Assembly: GCA_001592145.1 (NCBI GenBank)
Contig: BCWJ01000014.1
Coordinates: forward strand, 51,672 to 115,671
DNA: 64,000 nt
Direction of reading: 5' to 3'
Source of the DNA: Xylanimicrobium pachnodae JCM 13526 = NBRC 107786
GTDB taxonomy: Bacteria; Actinomycetota; Actinomycetes; Actinomycetales; Cellulomonadaceae
Shown: in pieces, positions 27,918-39,932 of the stretch
Position numbering within the stretch: the stretch's first letter is position 1
Layout of the letters: each line of letters begins with the position of its first letter
Notes under the pieces: generated by a model
Told to the model about the DNA's origin: nothing
The model's database searches: none
Seen by the model: the letters and a program-made list of their open reading frames with translations, nothing else
Translations under genes and position numbers: made by a program

Positions 27918-28898
27918 ATGGCGCTCACCGCACAGGTCAAGAACGAGCTCGCGCAGCTGCGCGTCACCCGCACGTCGTGCCGCAAGGCCGAGGTGTCCGC
28001 GATGCTGCGGTTCTCGGGTGGGCTGCACATCATCTCGGGCCGCGTCGTCGTCGAGGCGGAGCTGGACTCGGAGGTGGCGGCGGCCCGGCTGCGCGCGGCG
28101 ATCGCGGAGCTGTACGGGCAGACGAGCGAGCTGATCGTGGTGCACGCCGGCGGCCTGCGCAAGAACAACCGTTACGTGGTGCGGGTGGTGCGCGAGGGTG
28201 AGTCCCTGGCCCGGCAGACCGGCCTGCTGGACCAGCGCGGGCGCCCCGTGCGCGGCCTCGCCCCCGAGGTGGTCTCGGCCGGGGTCCAGGAGGCCGAGGC
28301 GGTGTGGCGCGGGGCGTTCCTGGCCCACGGGTCCCTCACGGAGCCGGGACGGTCGATGGCGCTCGAGATCACGTGCCCCGGCCCTGAGTCGGCGCTCGCG
28401 CTGGTGGGGGCGGCCCGGCGTCTGGGCGTGCACGGCAAGTCACGCGAGGTGCGCGGCGTCGACCGCGTGGTGATCCGTGACGGTGAGGCGATCGGCGAGA
28501 TGCTGCGGCGCATGGGGGCGTCGACCACGCTCGAGCTGTGGGAGGAGCGGCGGGCGCGCCGCGAGGTGCGCGGGACCGCGAACCGGCTCGCCAACTTCGA
28601 CGACGCGAACCTGCGACGCTCGGCCCGCGCAGCCGTCGCGGCAGGTGCGCGCGTGCAGCGGGCGTTCGAGATCCTGGGGGCGGAGGTTCCCGACCACCTG
28701 CGCGAGGCGGGCGAGCTGCGCCTCGCGCACCGCCAGGCGTCGCTGGAGGAGCTCGGCCAGCTCGCCGACCCGCCGCTGTCCAAGGACGCGGTGGCCGGGC
28801 GCATCCGGCGCCTGCTGTCGACGGCGGACAAGCGCGCGAGCGAGCTCGGGATCCCTGACACCGAGGCCGGTCTGAGCCCTGACCTGCTCGATCTCTGA
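27918..28898 (+). CDS. whiA: sporulation/cell-division transcription regulator WhiA
   Basis: DNA-binding protein with a degenerate LAGLIDADG-homing-endonuclease fold and a C-terminal helix-turn-helix. In Streptomyces it works with WhiB to turn on division genes; non-sporulating actinobacteria also carry it. The 326 residues start [14 protein letters not shown] and include [19 protein letters not shown] and, near the end, [18 protein letters not shown]. The ATG at 27918 was chosen from similarity to the usual MA-T--VK-E N-terminus and GAAG 9 nt upstream; 27909 is an in-frame alternative. Confidence 0.95.
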   Translation: MALTAQVKNELAQLRVTRTSCRKAEVSAMLRFSGGLHIISGRVVVEAELDSEVAAARLRAAIAELYGQTSELIVVHAGGLRKNNRYVVRVVREGESLARQTGLLDQRGRPVRGLAPEVVSAGVQEAEAVWRGAFLAHGSLTEPGRSMALEITCPGPESALALVGAARRLGVHGKSREVRGVDRVVIRDGEAIGEMLRRMGASTTLELWEERRARREVRGTANRLANFDDANLRRSARAAVAAGARVQRAFEILGAEVPDHLREAGELRLAHRQASLEELGQLADPPLSKDAVAGRIRRLLSTADKRASELGIPDTEAGLSPDLLDL

Positions 28899-30181
<1,283 letters not shown>

Positions 30182-30205
30182 CTCTCCCGTAGCCCAGCGT
30201 GAACC

Positions 30206-30279
30206 GAAGGCCGCGTGCGTGGTTTCGACAGGCTCAACCACCGGTTGGTTGAGTCCCGTCGAAACCCCACGCGGCCTTC
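30206..30279. repeat. compound inverted repeat: terminator arms with a dispersed palindrome in the loop
   Basis: Outer arms GAAGGCCGCGTG (30206-30217) and CACGCGGCCTTC (30268-30279) enclose a second palindrome. That one pairs GGTTTCGAC (30221-30229) with GTCGAAACC (30258-30266) and CTCAACCA (30233-30240) with TGGTTGAG (30246-30253). The inner GGTTTCGACAGGCTCAACCA unit is a dispersed intergenic repeat I know from other actinobacteria; a half copy is at 1159-1177. It probably terminates or attenuates gap transcription before pgk. Confidence 0.8.
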
Positions 30280-30327
30280 GCCGTTGCGCCGTTTGACCAC
30301 CCGCTCCTGCGATCCACTGGAGAACTA

Positions 30328-31551
30328 GTGAAGACCATCGCCTCCCTCGGCGACCTCACGGGCAAGAAGGTCCTCGTCCGCGCCGACTTCAACGTGCCGC
30401 TGTCCAAGGACGGCACGAAGACGATCACCGACGACGCGCGTATCGTCGCGGCGCTGCCGACGCTCAACGCCCTGCTCGACGCCGGCGCGGCCGTCGTCGT
30501 GATGGCCCACCTGGGCCGCCCGAAGCCCGTCGGTGAGTTCACGTTCGACGAGAACTTCACCCTCGCGCCCGTCGCCGCGCGCCTGGCGGAGCTGCTCGGC
30601 AAGCCCGTGCCGCTGGCGAAGGACCTGACGGGCCCGTCCGCTCGTGAGACGGTCGCCGCGCTGCAGCCCGGCCAGGTCGCCCTGCTGGAGAACGTCCGGA
30701 TGGACCCGCGGGAGACCTCGAAGGTCGAGGCGGAGCGTCAGGCCGAGGCCGCCGAGCTCGCCGAGCTCGCAGACGCCTACGTGTCGGACGGTTTCGGCGT
30801 CGTGCACCGCAAGCAGGCTTCCGTCTACGACATCGCCAAGCTCCTGCCCGCTGCGGCCGGCACGCTCGTCTTCAAGGAGGTCGACTCGCTGTCCAAGGCG
30901 ACGACCGACCCCGAGCGGCCCTACGTCGTCGTTCTCGGTGGCTCGAAGGTCTCGGACAAGCTGGGCGTGATCTCCAACCTCATCGAGAAGGCCGACCGCC
31001 TGCTCATCGGCGGCGGCATGATGTTCACCTTCCTCAAGGCCCAGGGCCACGAGGTGGGCACGTCGCTGCTCGAGGAGGACCAGATCGCGACGGTCCAGGG
31101 GTACCTCGCCCGCGCCGCGGAGCGCGGCGTCGAGATCGTCCTGCCGATCGACGTCGTCGTCGCCGACTCGTTCGACGCCCCGGCTCCGGCCGGCGTCGTC
31201 CCCGCGGACGCGATGCCCGCGGACAAGATCGGCCTCGACATCGGCCCCGCGTCGGGCGAGCTGTTCGCCGCGAAGCTGGCCGACGCGAAGACCATCGCGT
31301 GGAACGGCCCCATGGGCGTCTTCGAGCGCGAGGACTACGCGGGTGGCACGCGCGCCGTCATGGACGGCCTCATCGCGGCCGGTCGCAACGGCGCGTTCAC
31401 GATCGTGGGTGGCGGCGACTCCGCCGCGGCGGTCAAGACGCTGGGCTACGACACGGCCGACTTCGGCCACATCTCCACCGGCGGCGGCGCCTCCCTCGAG
31501 CTGCTCGAGGGCAAGGTCCTGCCCGGTATCGACGTCCTCGACGAGAACTGA
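30328..31551 (+). CDS. pgk: phosphoglycerate kinase
   Basis: Makes ATP and 3-phosphoglycerate from 1,3-bisphosphoglycerate. The 407 residues show VRADFNVPL near residue 17, MAHLGRPK near 58, [11 protein letters not shown] near 205 and the nucleotide-binding GGGDSAAAV near 363. The GTG start lies close to GGAGAA. tpiA starts 14 bases downstream, forming a glycolytic unit with separate upstream gap. Confidence 0.98.
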   Translation: MKTIASLGDLTGKKVLVRADFNVPLSKDGTKTITDDARIVAALPTLNALLDAGAAVVVMAHLGRPKPVGEFTFDENFTLAPVAARLAELLGKPVPLAKDLTGPSARETVAALQPGQVALLENVRMDPRETSKVEAERQAEAAELAELADAYVSDGFGVVHRKQASVYDIAKLLPAAAGTLVFKEVDSLSKATTDPERPYVVVLGGSKVSDKLGVISNLIEKADRLLIGGGMMFTFLKAQGHEVGTSLLEEDQIATVQGYLARAAERGVEIVLPIDVVVADSFDAPAPAGVVPADAMPADKIGLDIGPASGELFAAKLADAKTIAWNGPMGVFEREDYAGGTRAVMDGLIAAGRNGAFTIVGGGDSAAAVKTLGYDTADFGHISTGGGASLELLEGKVLPGIDVLDEN

Positions 31552-31565
31552 GAGCTGACACCACC

Positions 31566-32354
31566 ATGGCTAACCGCACCCCGCTGATGGCGGGCAACTG
31601 GAAGATGAACCTGGACCACCAGGAGGCCATCGCCACCGTCCAGAAGCTTGCCTGGACCCTCAAGGACGCCAAGCACGACTACTCCTCGGTCGAGGTCGTC
31701 GTGTGCACGCCGTTCACCGACCTGCGCTCCGTGCAGACCCTCGTGGACGGCGACAAGCTCGACGTCAAGTACGCGGCCCAGGACGTGTCCCAGCACGCGT
31801 CGGGCGCCTACACGGGCGAGATCTCCGCGACGATGCTCGCGAAGCTCGGCTGCGCGTACGTCGTCGTCGGCCACTCGGAGCGCCGCGAGTACCACGCGGA
31901 GTCCGACGCGATCGTCAACGCCAAGGTGCACGCGGCCTTCGGCAAGGGCGTCACCCCGATCCTGTGCGTGGGCGAGGGCCTGGACGTCCGCAAGGCCGGC
32001 AACCAGGTCGAGTACACGCTCGCCCAGGTCAAGGGCGGGCTGGAGGGCGTGAGCGCCGAGCAGGCGAAGACCATCGTCATCGCCTACGAGCCCGTGTGGG
32101 CCATCGGCACCGGAGAGGTCGCGACGCCGGACGACGCGCAGGAGGTCTGCGGTGCGATCCGCGGCCTGCTCGGCGAGCTGTACGGCGCCGAGGTCGCGGA
32201 CGCGACCCGCGTCCTGTACGGCGGTTCCGTGAAGTCCTCGAACGTCGCCGACATCATGGCCAAGCCCGACGTCGACGGCGCCCTCGTGGGTGGCGCGAGC
32301 CTCGACCCTGAGGAATTCGCGAAGATCGTGCGCTTCCGGTCGCACAACGCCTGA
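31566..32354 (+). CDS. tpiA: triosephosphate isomerase
   Basis: TIM-barrel enzyme interconverting dihydroxyacetone phosphate and glyceraldehyde-3-phosphate, 262 residues. Catalytic residues are visible: Lys in GNWKMN (near 13), His in VVVGHSERR (near 102) and Glu in [11 protein letters not shown] (near 174). The phosphate-binding GGSVK lies near 220. The ATG at 31566 gives the normal [15 protein letters not shown] start; the frame is open further upstream inside pgk but that is not used. Confidence 0.98.
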   Translation: MANRTPLMAGNWKMNLDHQEAIATVQKLAWTLKDAKHDYSSVEVVVCTPFTDLRSVQTLVDGDKLDVKYAAQDVSQHASGAYTGEISATMLAKLGCAYVVVGHSERREYHAESDAIVNAKVHAAFGKGVTPILCVGEGLDVRKAGNQVEYTLAQVKGGLEGVSAEQAKTIVIAYEPVWAIGTGEVATPDDAQEVCGAIRGLLGELYGAEVADATRVLYGGSVKSSNVADIMAKPDVDGALVGGASLDPEEFAKIVRFRSHNA

Positions 32355-32372
32355 CCGTCTCAGACACACGCC

Positions 32373-32426
32373 ACGCGCCCCTCGACGCGACCACCCGGCT
32401 TCCGGGGTTCGCGGCGAGGGGCGCGT
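32373..32426 (+). terminator. hairpin after tpiA
   Basis: Perfect 12-bp inverted repeat, ACGCGCCCCTCG (32373-32384) and CGAGGGGCGCGT (32415-32426), with a 30-nt loop and no T-run. It ends the glycolytic mRNA just before the secG promoter. Confidence 0.65.
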
Positions 32427-32432
32427 GTCACC

Positions 32433-32438
32433 TAAGGT
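32433..32438 (+). promoter_or_regulatory. -10 box TAAGGT of leaderless secG
   Basis: TAAGGT fits TANNNT and ends 7 nt before the secG ATG, which has no ribosome-binding site. Confidence 0.45.
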
Positions 32439-32445
32439 GGAACCC

Positions 32446-32688
32446 ATGAACGCCCTGCGCATCGTCCTCCAGGTCCTGCTGGTCATCACCAGCGGGTTCC
32501 TCACCCTCCTGATCCTGCTGCACAAGGGCAAGGGCGGTGGCCTGTCCGACATGTTCGGCGGTGGCATCAGCGCGAGCGCCGGATCGTCGGGCGTCGCGGA
32601 GCGCAACCTCAACCGCATCACGATCTCGTTCGCGGTCGTCTGGGCGGCCGTGATCGTTCTTTTGGGACTCATTCAGCGCCTGGGCTGA
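32446..32688 (+). CDS. secG: preprotein translocase subunit SecG
   Basis: Small membrane subunit (80 residues) of the SecYEG channel that assists protein export. Two transmembrane helices (about 5-24 and 57-76) flank a Gly-rich cytoplasmic loop, HKGKGGGLSDMFGGG, which is the family hallmark. Conserved linkage after tpiA in actinobacteria supports the call. Confidence 0.95.
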   Translation: MNALRIVLQVLLVITSGFLTLLILLHKGKGGGLSDMFGGGISASAGSSGVAERNLNRITISFAVVWAAVIVLLGLIQRLG

Positions 32689-32766
32689 CCTCGGGTACCC
32701 TCGGCACGTCGCCGCATCGTCGCGGCCGGCACTCAACGATCGTGTCGAAGGTGAGGTCGGGTCTTC

Positions 32767-33123
32767 GTGGCTTCTGCCAGTCATGTGATTCGCGGTTCGC
32801 GTGTGGGAGCGGGTCCGCTGGGGGAGACGGAGCGCGGTGACATCGCGCCTCGCACGCGCGTCGCGTACTGGTGCGTGAACGGGCACGAGACGCACCGCGT
32901 CTTCGCGCTGCACGCCGACTTCGACCCGCCCGCCCGGTGGGACTGCCCCCGGTGCGGTCTGCCGGCAGGGCTGGAGCGGGATGCTCCGCCGGCCCCCGAC
33001 GAGCACGTCCCGTTCAAGACGCACCTCGCGTATGTCAAGGAGCGCCGCTCGGACGAGGAGGGCGCCGCGCTCCTGGACGAGGCGCTGGCGGTGCTGCGGC
33101 GCCGCCGCGGCGGTGCCGCGTGA
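32767..33123 (+). CDS. rbpA: RNA polymerase-binding protein RbpA
   Basis: Actinobacterial protein (118 residues) that binds sigma factor and RNA polymerase and stabilises open promoter complexes. It has IRGSRVGAGPLGE at the N-terminus, a core with paired cysteines (WCVNGHE and CPRCG, near residues 36 and 59) and a C-terminal sigma-interaction region (FKTHLAYVKERRSDEEG). GTG start. It precedes a bidirectional terminator. Confidence 0.95.
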   Translation: MASASHVIRGSRVGAGPLGETERGDIAPRTRVAYWCVNGHETHRVFALHADFDPPARWDCPRCGLPAGLERDAPPAPDEHVPFKTHLAYVKERRSDEEGAALLDEALAVLRRRRGGAA

Positions 33124-33192
33124 CCGCTGTGGGCGCCACGGGCCGGGTGGGCGCGGGCTGAACCAGCCTGACCCGGCACCGTGGAGGTGCGA

Positions 33193-33225
33193 GAACGGGC
33201 CCGTCCGGCGTGGACGGGCCCGTTC
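33193..33225. terminator. bidirectional terminator between rbpA and pgl
   Basis: Perfect 14-bp inverted repeat (GAACGGGCCCGTCC and complement) with a 5-nt loop, placed between convergent rbpA and the pgl end of the pentose phosphate operon. Confidence 0.85.
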
Positions 33226-33249
33226 GGCGTTCGTGCGGCGCCGCGGCGA

Positions 33250-33999
33250 CTACGGTGCGTCCGACGCGGCCGTGTCCAACAGCCACAGGGTGCGGTCGGT
33301 CCCGTGCACGCCCGAGGCCGGGACCTGTGCGGCGTCGTGGGCGGCCAGGGCCGCTGCGGCAAGCTCGGCCTTCTCGGTGCCGGCCGCGACCACCCACACC
33401 TCACGGGCGGCGTTGATCGCCGTGAACGTCAGGGAGACGCGGACGGGTGGCGGCTTGGGGGAGCCGTGCACGGCCACGGTGCTGCCCGGCGCGGTCAGTG
33501 CCTCGTGCCCGGGGAACAGCGAGGCGACGTGCCCGTCCGGCCCCATCCCGAGCAGCAGCACGTCGAACGCGGGAACGACGCCGTCGGGCTCGGCGCGGGC
33601 GGCGAGCTCCGCCGCGTAGGCCGCTGCGGACGCCTCCGCCGACTCGGAGACGTCGGGCCCCGCCACGGCGTGAACGTTCGCCTCCGGCAAACCCCAGGCG
33701 GCCACCAGGTCGTCGACGAGCGCGGCGCGCGCCTGCGTCTCGTTGCGATCGGGATCCCCTGCGGGCAGGTACCGCTCGTCACCCCACCACAGGTGCACCC
33801 CCGACCAGTCGACGGCGGCGACCAGCGGGCTCGCGGCAGCGGCCTCGAGGGTGGCGATACCCACCGTGCCGCCGGTGAGCACCACGTGGACGGGCCGCCG
33901 GACCGACTGCACGTCGAGGATGCGGGTGAGCAGCCGAGCGGCCGCGGCCTGCGCGAGGATCGCGGGGTCCGGGTGGACCACCACGAGGCGTGCGGTCAT
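33250..33999 (-). CDS. pgl: 6-phosphogluconolactonase
   Basis: Hydrolyses 6-phosphogluconolactone to 6-phosphogluconate, second step of the oxidative pentose phosphate pathway. The 249 residues show TGGTVGIATLE near 41, the SGVHLWWGDERYLP segment near 70 and LGMGPDGHVASLFPGH near 150, all DevB/Pgl hallmarks. The ATG overlaps the opcA stop (ATGA). Last gene of tal-zwf-opcA-pgl. Confidence 0.96.
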   Translation of the reverse strand: MTARLVVVHPDPAILAQAAAARLLTRILDVQSVRRPVHVVLTGGTVGIATLEAAAASPLVAAVDWSGVHLWWGDERYLPAGDPDRNETQARAALVDDLVAAWGLPEANVHAVAGPDVSESAEASAAAYAAELAARAEPDGVVPAFDVLLLGMGPDGHVASLFPGHEALTAPGSTVAVHGSPKPPPVRVSLTFTAINAAREVWVVAAGTEKAELAAAALAAHDAAQVPASGVHGTDRTLWLLDTAASDAP

Positions 34000-34961
34000 G
34001 CGGCGTCCTTGGGGTGGGGGCCGGAGCTGTGGGAGCCACCGTCCGAGTCGATCGCGGGCAGCCCCGTCCTGAGTGCTTCGGCGTAGACCTCGTCAGGATC
34101 GAGCCGGCGCAGCTCCTCGATGAGGGCCTCGGAGAGCTTGCGGATGGGCAGGGAGATCCGGCGGTCGGGTGCTCCGGCCTGCGAGATGGTGGCGGTGCGC
34201 CCGTCCGGCCGGTCGATGACGATGTCACCCGACTTGCGCTGCAGGGTGACGCGCGTGATGGCGGTCGCGCCGCGGTGGTGGGTGATCGTCGTCGGGCAGC
34301 GCAGCTTGGCGCGCAGCCACGCGGCGAGCAGGTCGAGCGACGTGTGCCCCTTCTCGCCCTCGACGACGACGCCCGTCACGGGTTCGAACGGAGGCTGTTC
34401 GACGGCGGCGGCCAGGAGCCCGCGCCAGAGCGTGTCACGGGCCCAGGCGAGGTCGGTGTCGCCGTCCGAGTAGTGCTCGGCCAGCGAGCGGATCATGGCT
34501 TCCGGGTGGGCCGATCGCACGGAGTCGGTGATCCGGCGGTGCGCCATGCGCCCGATCGGGTGCTGTGACGGGGTCTCCGGCGCCTCGCGCGGCCACCAGA
34601 CGACGATGGGCGCGTCGGGCAGCAGGAGGGGCATGGCGACGGCGTCGGGCTGGTCGAGCAGCGGCCCGGCGGCACGCAGGATCACGACCTCGGACGCCCC
34701 GGCGTCACCCCCGACCCGGATCTGCGCGTCGAGCTGGGGTGGGGCGTCGGCGGGGCCCGCGGAGGCGAACACGAGGACGCGGCACGGGTGCTCGCGGCTG
34801 GCGTGGTTGGCGGCCTCGACGGCCGTCTCGATGTCGGCCTCGTCCGCGATGACCACCAGGGTCAGGACGCGGCCGAGCGCGACGGCGCCGCCCTCGTCGC
34901 GCAGGCGTACCAGGCGCTTGTCGACCGCCGTCGTGCTGGTCTTGGGCATGTCGATGATCAT
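33996..34961 (-). CDS. opcA: glucose-6-phosphate dehydrogenase assembly protein OpcA
   Basis: Partner protein (321 residues) needed for full activity of actinobacterial and cyanobacterial glucose-6-phosphate dehydrogenase. It contains RVLVFASAG, LLLPDAPIVVWWPREAP and a C-terminal GRTATISQAGAPDRRISLPIRKL segment, typical of OpcA. The ATG at 34961 overlaps the zwf stop (TGATG); a GTG at 34976 in the same frame is less likely because it lies inside zwf. Confidence 0.93.
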   Translation of the reverse strand: MIIDMPKTSTTAVDKRLVRLRDEGGAVALGRVLTLVVIADEADIETAVEAANHASREHPCRVLVFASAGPADAPPQLDAQIRVGGDAGASEVVILRAAGPLLDQPDAVAMPLLLPDAPIVVWWPREAPETPSQHPIGRMAHRRITDSVRSAHPEAMIRSLAEHYSDGDTDLAWARDTLWRGLLAAAVEQPPFEPVTGVVVEGEKGHTSLDLLAAWLRAKLRCPTTITHHRGATAITRVTLQRKSGDIVIDRPDGRTATISQAGAPDRRISLPIRKLSEALIEELRRLDPDEVYAEALRTGLPAIDSDGGSHSSGPHPKDAA

Positions 34962-36505
34962 CAGGGTCGCCTCCACACACGTCCGTCACGGGCCAGCATC
35001 GCGTCGGCGGACGGCGGCCCCCAGGTCCCGGCGGGGTACGGCTCGGGCTGGGTGCCCTGCCGCGCCCAGTACGCCGTGATCGGATCGAGGATCTTCCAGG
35101 ACAGCTCGACCTCCTCGCGCGTCGGGAACAGGGGCGGGTCGCCCAGCAGCACGTCGAGCAGGAGTCGCTCGTACGCCTCGGGGGAGGACTCGGTGAACGC
35201 GTGCCCGTAGCCGAAGTCCATGGTCACGTCCCGTACTTCCATGGCGGTGCCGGGAACCTTCGCGCCGAAGCGCAGGGTGACGCCCTCGTCGGGCTGCACG
35301 CGGATCACGAGCGCGTTGTTGCCCAGGTCGGAGGTGAGCGACGACTCGAACGGCAGGTGCGGTGCCTTCTTGAACACGACGGCCACCTCGGTGACGCGCC
35401 GACCCAGGCGCTTGCCCGTGCGCAGGTAGAAGGGGACGCCCGCCCACCGGCGGTTGTCGATGTCGAGCCGGACGGCGGCGTACGTCTCCGTGGTGGACTC
35501 GGGGTTGAACCCTTCCTCCTCCAGGAAGCCGACCACCTTCTCGCCGCCCTGCCAGGCGGCCGCGTACTGGCCGCGGGCCGTGTGCTTGCTGAGCTCGCGC
35601 GGCAGGCGCACGGAGGAGAGCGCCTTGATCTTCTCGGCTCGCAGCGCGTTCGCCTCGAAGTTGACCGGTTCCTCCATGGCCACCAGGGCCAGGAGCTGGA
35701 GCAGGTGGTTCTGGATGACGTCGCGCGCCGCGCCGATGCCGTCGTAGTACCCGGCCCGGCCGCCGATGCCGATGTCCTCGGCCATGGTGATCTGCACGTG
35801 GTCGACGTAGTTGGCGTTCCAGATCGGTTCGAACATCTGGTTCGCGAACCGCAGCGCCAGGAGGTTCTGGACGGTCTCCTTGCCCAGGTAGTGGTCGATG
35901 CGGAACACGGAGTCCTGGTCGAACACCTCGGAGACGACGGCGTCCAGCTCGCGCGCGCTGGCCAGGTCGTGACCGAACGGCTTCTCGATGACGACGCGAC
36001 GCCACGCGCCCTCCTGCGGCGTCGACAGCCCGTGCTCCTGGAGCTGGCGCACCACGGTGGGGAACGCGCTGGGCGGGATCGACAGGTAGAACGCGTGGTT
36101 GCCGCCGGTACCGCGCTCGGCGTCCAGCGTCTCGACCGTGTGGCGCAGCGTCTCGAACGCGTCGTCGTCGTCGAACGAGCCCTGCACGAACCGGATCCCC
36201 TCGGCCAGCTGGCGCCACGTCGCCTCCCGGAACGGAGTGCGCGCGTGCTGTTTGACGGCGTCGTGCACCACCTGGGCGAAGTCCTCGGTGGCCCAGTCGC
36301 GGCGCGCGAAGCCGGTCAGGGCGAACCCCGGCGGCAACAGGCCACGGTTGGCCAGGTCGTACACGGCGGGCATGAGCTTCTTGCGCGACAGGTCGCCCGT
36401 GACGCCGAAGATCACCAGGCCGCTGGGCCCGGCGATGCGCGGCAGGCGCAGGTCGCGCGGGTCACGCAGCGGGTTGTGATCCGCGGTGATCTTGGTTGGC
36501 CTCAC
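34961..36505 (-). CDS. zwf: glucose-6-phosphate 1-dehydrogenase
   Basis: First enzyme of the oxidative pentose phosphate pathway, making NADPH and 6-phosphogluconolactone. The 514 residues have a Rossmann motif [13 protein letters not shown] near 32 and the active-site [21 protein letters not shown] near 195. The GTG at 36505 was chosen because it overlaps the tal stop (GTGA) and gives the family length; the longer open frame simply runs into tal. Coupled to tal upstream and opcA downstream. Confidence 0.97.
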   Translation of the reverse strand: MRPTKITADHNPLRDPRDLRLPRIAGPSGLVIFGVTGDLSRKKLMPAVYDLANRGLLPPGFALTGFARRDWATEDFAQVVHDAVKQHARTPFREATWRQLAEGIRFVQGSFDDDDAFETLRHTVETLDAERGTGGNHAFYLSIPPSAFPTVVRQLQEHGLSTPQEGAWRRVVIEKPFGHDLASARELDAVVSEVFDQDSVFRIDHYLGKETVQNLLALRFANQMFEPIWNANYVDHVQITMAEDIGIGGRAGYYDGIGAARDVIQNHLLQLLALVAMEEPVNFEANALRAEKIKALSSVRLPRELSKHTARGQYAAAWQGGEKVVGFLEEEGFNPESTTETYAAVRLDIDNRRWAGVPFYLRTGKRLGRRVTEVAVVFKKAPHLPFESSLTSDLGNNALVIRVQPDEGVTLRFGAKVPGTAMEVRDVTMDFGYGHAFTESSPEAYERLLLDVLLGDPPLFPTREEVELSWKILDPITAYWARQGTQPEPYPAGTWGPPSADAMLARDGRVWRRP

Positions 36506-37674
36506 TCGGCTCCCTCCGGTGCAGCCGTGGCAGCGAGCCCGGCGCGCGTCGTGTCCAGCAGGTGTGACCAGCTGACCTCGAACTTCTCCACGCCCTCCGC
36601 CTCCAGGCGGTCGGTGACATCGGCGAACGAGGTGCCTGCCGTGGCAAGGTGCGTGTCGACGGCCGCCAGGATGGTGGCGGCGTCGTCGGCCGTGCCGGTC
36701 ACGGTGTCGCCCAGGACGATACCGTGATCTGCGAACGCGTCGAGGGTGCCCTGCGGCATCGTGTTCACGACGCCCGCGACCACCAGCTCGTCGACGTAGA
36801 GGGTGTCGCGGTACTCGGGGTTCTTGACCCCCGTCGACGCCCACAGGGGGCGCTGCGGCTGTGCGCCCGCAGCGAGCAGCGCGGCCCAGCGCGGCGAGGC
36901 CACCACCTCCTGGTACGCCGCGTACGCGAGGCGGGCGTTCGCGACGGCTGCCTTGCCACGCAGAGCGAGGGCGTCGTCCGTGCCCACCCGCTCCAGCAGG
37001 GCGTCCACCGCCACGTCGACGCGGGAGACGAAGAAGGACGCGACCGAGCCGATGACGGACAGGTCGTGACCGTTCTGCGCCGCCTGCTCCAACCCGGTCA
37101 GCCACGCGTCGAGGACGGCGCGGTAGCGCTCGAGCGAGAAGATGAGCGTGACGTTCACGGAGATGCCCTGCGCCAGGGAGGCAGTGATCGCGGGCAGGCC
37201 CTCGACCGTCGCGGGGATCTTGATCATGGTGTTGGGCCGGTCCACGACCTGCCACAGGTGGGCTGCCGTGCGTGTCGTCGCGGCCGTGTCGCGCGCGAGG
37301 CGAGGATCCACCTCGATGGACACCCGACCGTCCACGGCGCGGGTGGCATCGAAGACGGGACGCAGCACGTCGGCGGCCTGCCGCACGTCGTCCGTGGTGA
37401 TGCGCTCCACGGCACCCTCGACGTCCACGCCCGCCGCGCGCAGCTCGGCCAGGGCCGGGGCGTACACGTCACCGGCGCCCAGCGCCGCGGCGAAGATCGA
37501 CGGGTTGGTGGTGACGCCGACGACGTCGCGCTCGGCGACCAGCGTGGCGAGGCTGTGCTCGGTCGGTGGGCCCGTGAGGCGGGCGCGGGACAGGTCGTCG
37601 AGCCAGATCGACACCCCGGCCGCGGACAAGCGGTGCGTCGGGCGGGTGTCGGCGGGTACTTCTGGTGCTGCCAT
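36502..37674 (-). CDS. tal: transaldolase
   Basis: Transfers a dihydroxyacetone unit in the non-oxidative pentose phosphate pathway. The 390 residues include [12 protein letters not shown] near 24, VTTNPSIF near 54, the Schiff-base lysine in TMIKIPAT near 150 and [12 protein letters not shown] near 275. The length fits the actinobacterial Tal subfamily. First gene of the coupled tal-zwf-opcA-pgl operon; tkt upstream has its own terminator. Confidence 0.97.
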   Translation of the reverse strand: MAAPEVPADTRPTHRLSAAGVSIWLDDLSRARLTGPPTEHSLATLVAERDVVGVTTNPSIFAAALGAGDVYAPALAELRAAGVDVEGAVERITTDDVRQAADVLRPVFDATRAVDGRVSIEVDPRLARDTAATTRTAAHLWQVVDRPNTMIKIPATVEGLPAITASLAQGISVNVTLIFSLERYRAVLDAWLTGLEQAAQNGHDLSVIGSVASFFVSRVDVAVDALLERVGTDDALALRGKAAVANARLAYAAYQEVVASPRWAALLAAGAQPQRPLWASTGVKNPEYRDTLYVDELVVAGVVNTMPQGTLDAFADHGIVLGDTVTGTADDAATILAAVDTHLATAGTSFADVTDRLEAEGVEKFEVSWSHLLDTTRAGLAATAAPEGAE

Positions 37675-37765
37675 CGGGTCGGACCTTCCTGGGTGTGGGC
37701 CCGGTCCCCGTCGAGGCGTTGGCCGGGTATGTCGTGTCCGTCAGCTGCCGGAGCCGGTACCCGAC

Positions 37766-37807
37766 GCGGCGGGGGCCGGCCCGGAGATCCGGACCGGCCC
37801 CCGCCGC
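37766..37807 (-). terminator. terminator after tkt
   Basis: GC-rich inverted repeat: GCGGCGGGGGCCGG (37766-37779) pairs perfectly with CCGGCCCCCGCCGC (37794-37807). It lies 8 bases past the tkt stop, so tkt and tal are probably separate transcripts. Confidence 0.8.
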
Positions 37808-37814
37808 CTCGTCA

Positions 37815-39932
37815 CTAGCGAGCTGCCGCGATCGACTCGCGTGCTGCCGCCACCACCGCCTCGGCAGTGATGCCGAACTCGCGGAACAGCGTCCCGGCCG
37901 GGGCCGAGGCGCCGTAGTGCTCGAGAGAGATCGAACGGCCGGCGTCTCCGACGATACCGGCCCAGCCCAGTGCGATGCCCGCCTCGACCGAAACCCGGGC
38001 CAACACGTCGGCCGGAAGCACCGACTCGCGGTACTCGGCGCTCTGCCGCGCGAACCACTCGAGCGACGGAGCGGACACGACGCGGGCCTTGATGCCCTCG
38101 GCCGCGAGCGTCTCGCGTGCCGCGACGGCGAGCTGGACCTCGGAGCCGGTGCCGATCAAGATGACGTCGGGCTTTCCGGTCTCGTCGTTCACCGAGTCCA
38201 GGAGCGTGTAGGCGCCCTTCAGGGTGCCCTCGGCGGGGGCGAAGCCCTCCTCGCCGCGCGGGAACGTCGGCAGGTTCTGACGCGACAGGATCAGACCGGC
38301 GGGGTTCGCGGTGTTCTCGATGATGCCGCGCCACGCCCACGCCGTCTCGTTCGCGTCGGCCGGGCGGACGATGTCCAGGCCAGGGATGGCCCGGTACGCC
38401 CACAGGTGCTCGACGGGCTGGTGGGTGGGGCCGTCCTCGCCCAGGCCGATCGAGTCGTGCGTCCACACGAAGATCGACGGCGTGCCCATCAGGGCGGCCA
38501 GGCGCACGGAACCGCGCATGTAGTCGGCGAACTGGAAGAACGTTCCGCCGTACGGGCGGGTCAGGCCGTGCAGGGCGATGCCGTTGACGATCGCGCCCAT
38601 GCCGTGCTCGCGGATGCCGAAGTGCAGCGTGCGGCCGTAGGGGCCGCCCTGCCAGGTACGCGTCTGGTGGTCCGACGGGATGAAGGACGGCTCGCCCTCC
38701 ATCGTGGTGTTGTTCGACCCGGCGAGGTCCGCCGAACCGCCCCACAGCTCGGGCAGCACCGGGGCCAGCGCCGTGAGCGTCTTGCCCGAGGCGACGCGCG
38801 TCGCGATGCCCTTCGGGTCGGCCGGGAACTCGGGCAGCGCGTCCGTCCAGCCGTCCGGGAGCTCCTTGGCCTCGAGGCGCTGGAGGAGGGCGGCCTCCTG
38901 CGGGTGCGCGCCCTGCCAGGCCGCGAAGGCCTCGTCCCACGCCGCACGCTCGGCGGCCTGGCGCTCGCCGACGGTGCGGGTGTACTTGAGCACCTCGTCG
39001 TCGATCTGGAACGACTGCGCCGGGTCCAGGCCCAGGGCCTCCTTGAGGCCCGCGACCTCGTTGCCGCCGAGCGCGGAACCGTGGATCGCGTACGTGTCCT
39101 GCTTGTTGGGCGACGGCCAGCCGATGATGGTCGACAGGCGGATCAGGGTGGGGCGCCCCGTCTCGGCCTTCGCGGCCTCGATCGCGGCGGCCAGCGCGGC
39201 GACGTCCTCCGTGTACTGACCGCCCCCGTTCGTCCAGTCCACCTCGAGCGTGTGCCAGCCGTAGGCCTGGTAGCGCGCGACGACATCCTCGGAGAACGAG
39301 ATGTCCGTGCGGTCCTCGATCGAGATCCGGTTGTCGTCCCAGATGACGATGAGGTTGCCGAGCTGCTGGTGACCGGCCAGCGAACCGGCCTCGGACGTGA
39401 CGCCCTCCTGGAGGTCGCCGTCACCCGCGATGACGTACACGTGGTGGTCGAACGGCGACGTGCCCGGGGCGGCCTCGGGGTCGAGCAGGCCGCGCTCGCG
39501 GCGGGCCGCGAACGCGAAGCCCGTGGCGGCGGCCAGGCCCTGGCCCAGCGGACCCGTGGTGATCTCCACGCCCGTGGTGTGCCCGACCTCGGGGTGACCC
39601 GGGGTCTTGGAGTCCCACTGGCGCAGCGCCTTGATGTCGTCCAGCTCCAGGCCGTACCCGGCGAGGAAGAGCTGCAGGTAGATGGTCAGTGACGAGTGGC
39701 CCGCCGAGAGGATGAACCGGTCACGGCCCACCCAGTGCGCGTCCGACGGGTCATGACGCATGACCTTCTGGAACAGCAGGTAGGCCGCCGGGGCCAGCGA
39801 GATCGCGGTGCCAGGGTGCCCGTTGCCGGCCTTCTCCACGGCGTCCGCGGACAGCGCCTTGATCGCCGTGATGGCCCGCTGGTCGAGGTCGTTCCACTCG
39901 AGCGGGCTCAGGGCGGGGTCGAACGTGCTCAC
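37815..39932 (-). CDS. tkt: transketolase
   Basis: Thiamine-diphosphate enzyme (705 residues) moving two-carbon units in the pentose phosphate pathway. Motifs: [15 protein letters not shown] near 31, the ThDP motif [13 protein letters not shown] through [12 protein letters not shown] near 160-200, and FEGEP-like transketolase-domain loops such as FGIREHGMG near 430. The GTG at 39932 was chosen because GAGG lies 6 nt upstream and it gives the usual STFDP start; an ATG at 39944 is possible. Confidence 0.97.
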   Translation of the reverse strand: MSTFDPALSPLEWNDLDQRAITAIKALSADAVEKAGNGHPGTAISLAPAAYLLFQKVMRHDPSDAHWVGRDRFILSAGHSSLTIYLQLFLAGYGLELDDIKALRQWDSKTPGHPEVGHTTGVEITTGPLGQGLAAATGFAFAARRERGLLDPEAAPGTSPFDHHVYVIAGDGDLQEGVTSEAGSLAGHQQLGNLIVIWDDNRISIEDRTDISFSEDVVARYQAYGWHTLEVDWTNGGGQYTEDVAALAAAIEAAKAETGRPTLIRLSTIIGWPSPNKQDTYAIHGSALGGNEVAGLKEALGLDPAQSFQIDDEVLKYTRTVGERQAAERAAWDEAFAAWQGAHPQEAALLQRLEAKELPDGWTDALPEFPADPKGIATRVASGKTLTALAPVLPELWGGSADLAGSNNTTMEGEPSFIPSDHQTRTWQGGPYGRTLHFGIREHGMGAIVNGIALHGLTRPYGGTFFQFADYMRGSVRLAALMGTPSIFVWTHDSIGLGEDGPTHQPVEHLWAYRAIPGLDIVRPADANETAWAWRGIIENTANPAGLILSRQNLPTFPRGEEGFAPAEGTLKGAYTLLDSVNDETGKPDVILIGTGSEVQLAVAARETLAAEGIKARVVSAPSLEWFARQSAEYRESVLPADVLARVSVEAGIALGWAGIVGDAGRSISLEHYGASAPAGTLFREFGITAEAVVAAARESIAAAR

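Noticed and set aside
34961..37255. 764-codon frame as a possible Tal-Zwf fusion
   Set aside because: The extra upstream part is out of frame with tal; the GTGA overlap at 36505-36502 gives a normal zwf length.
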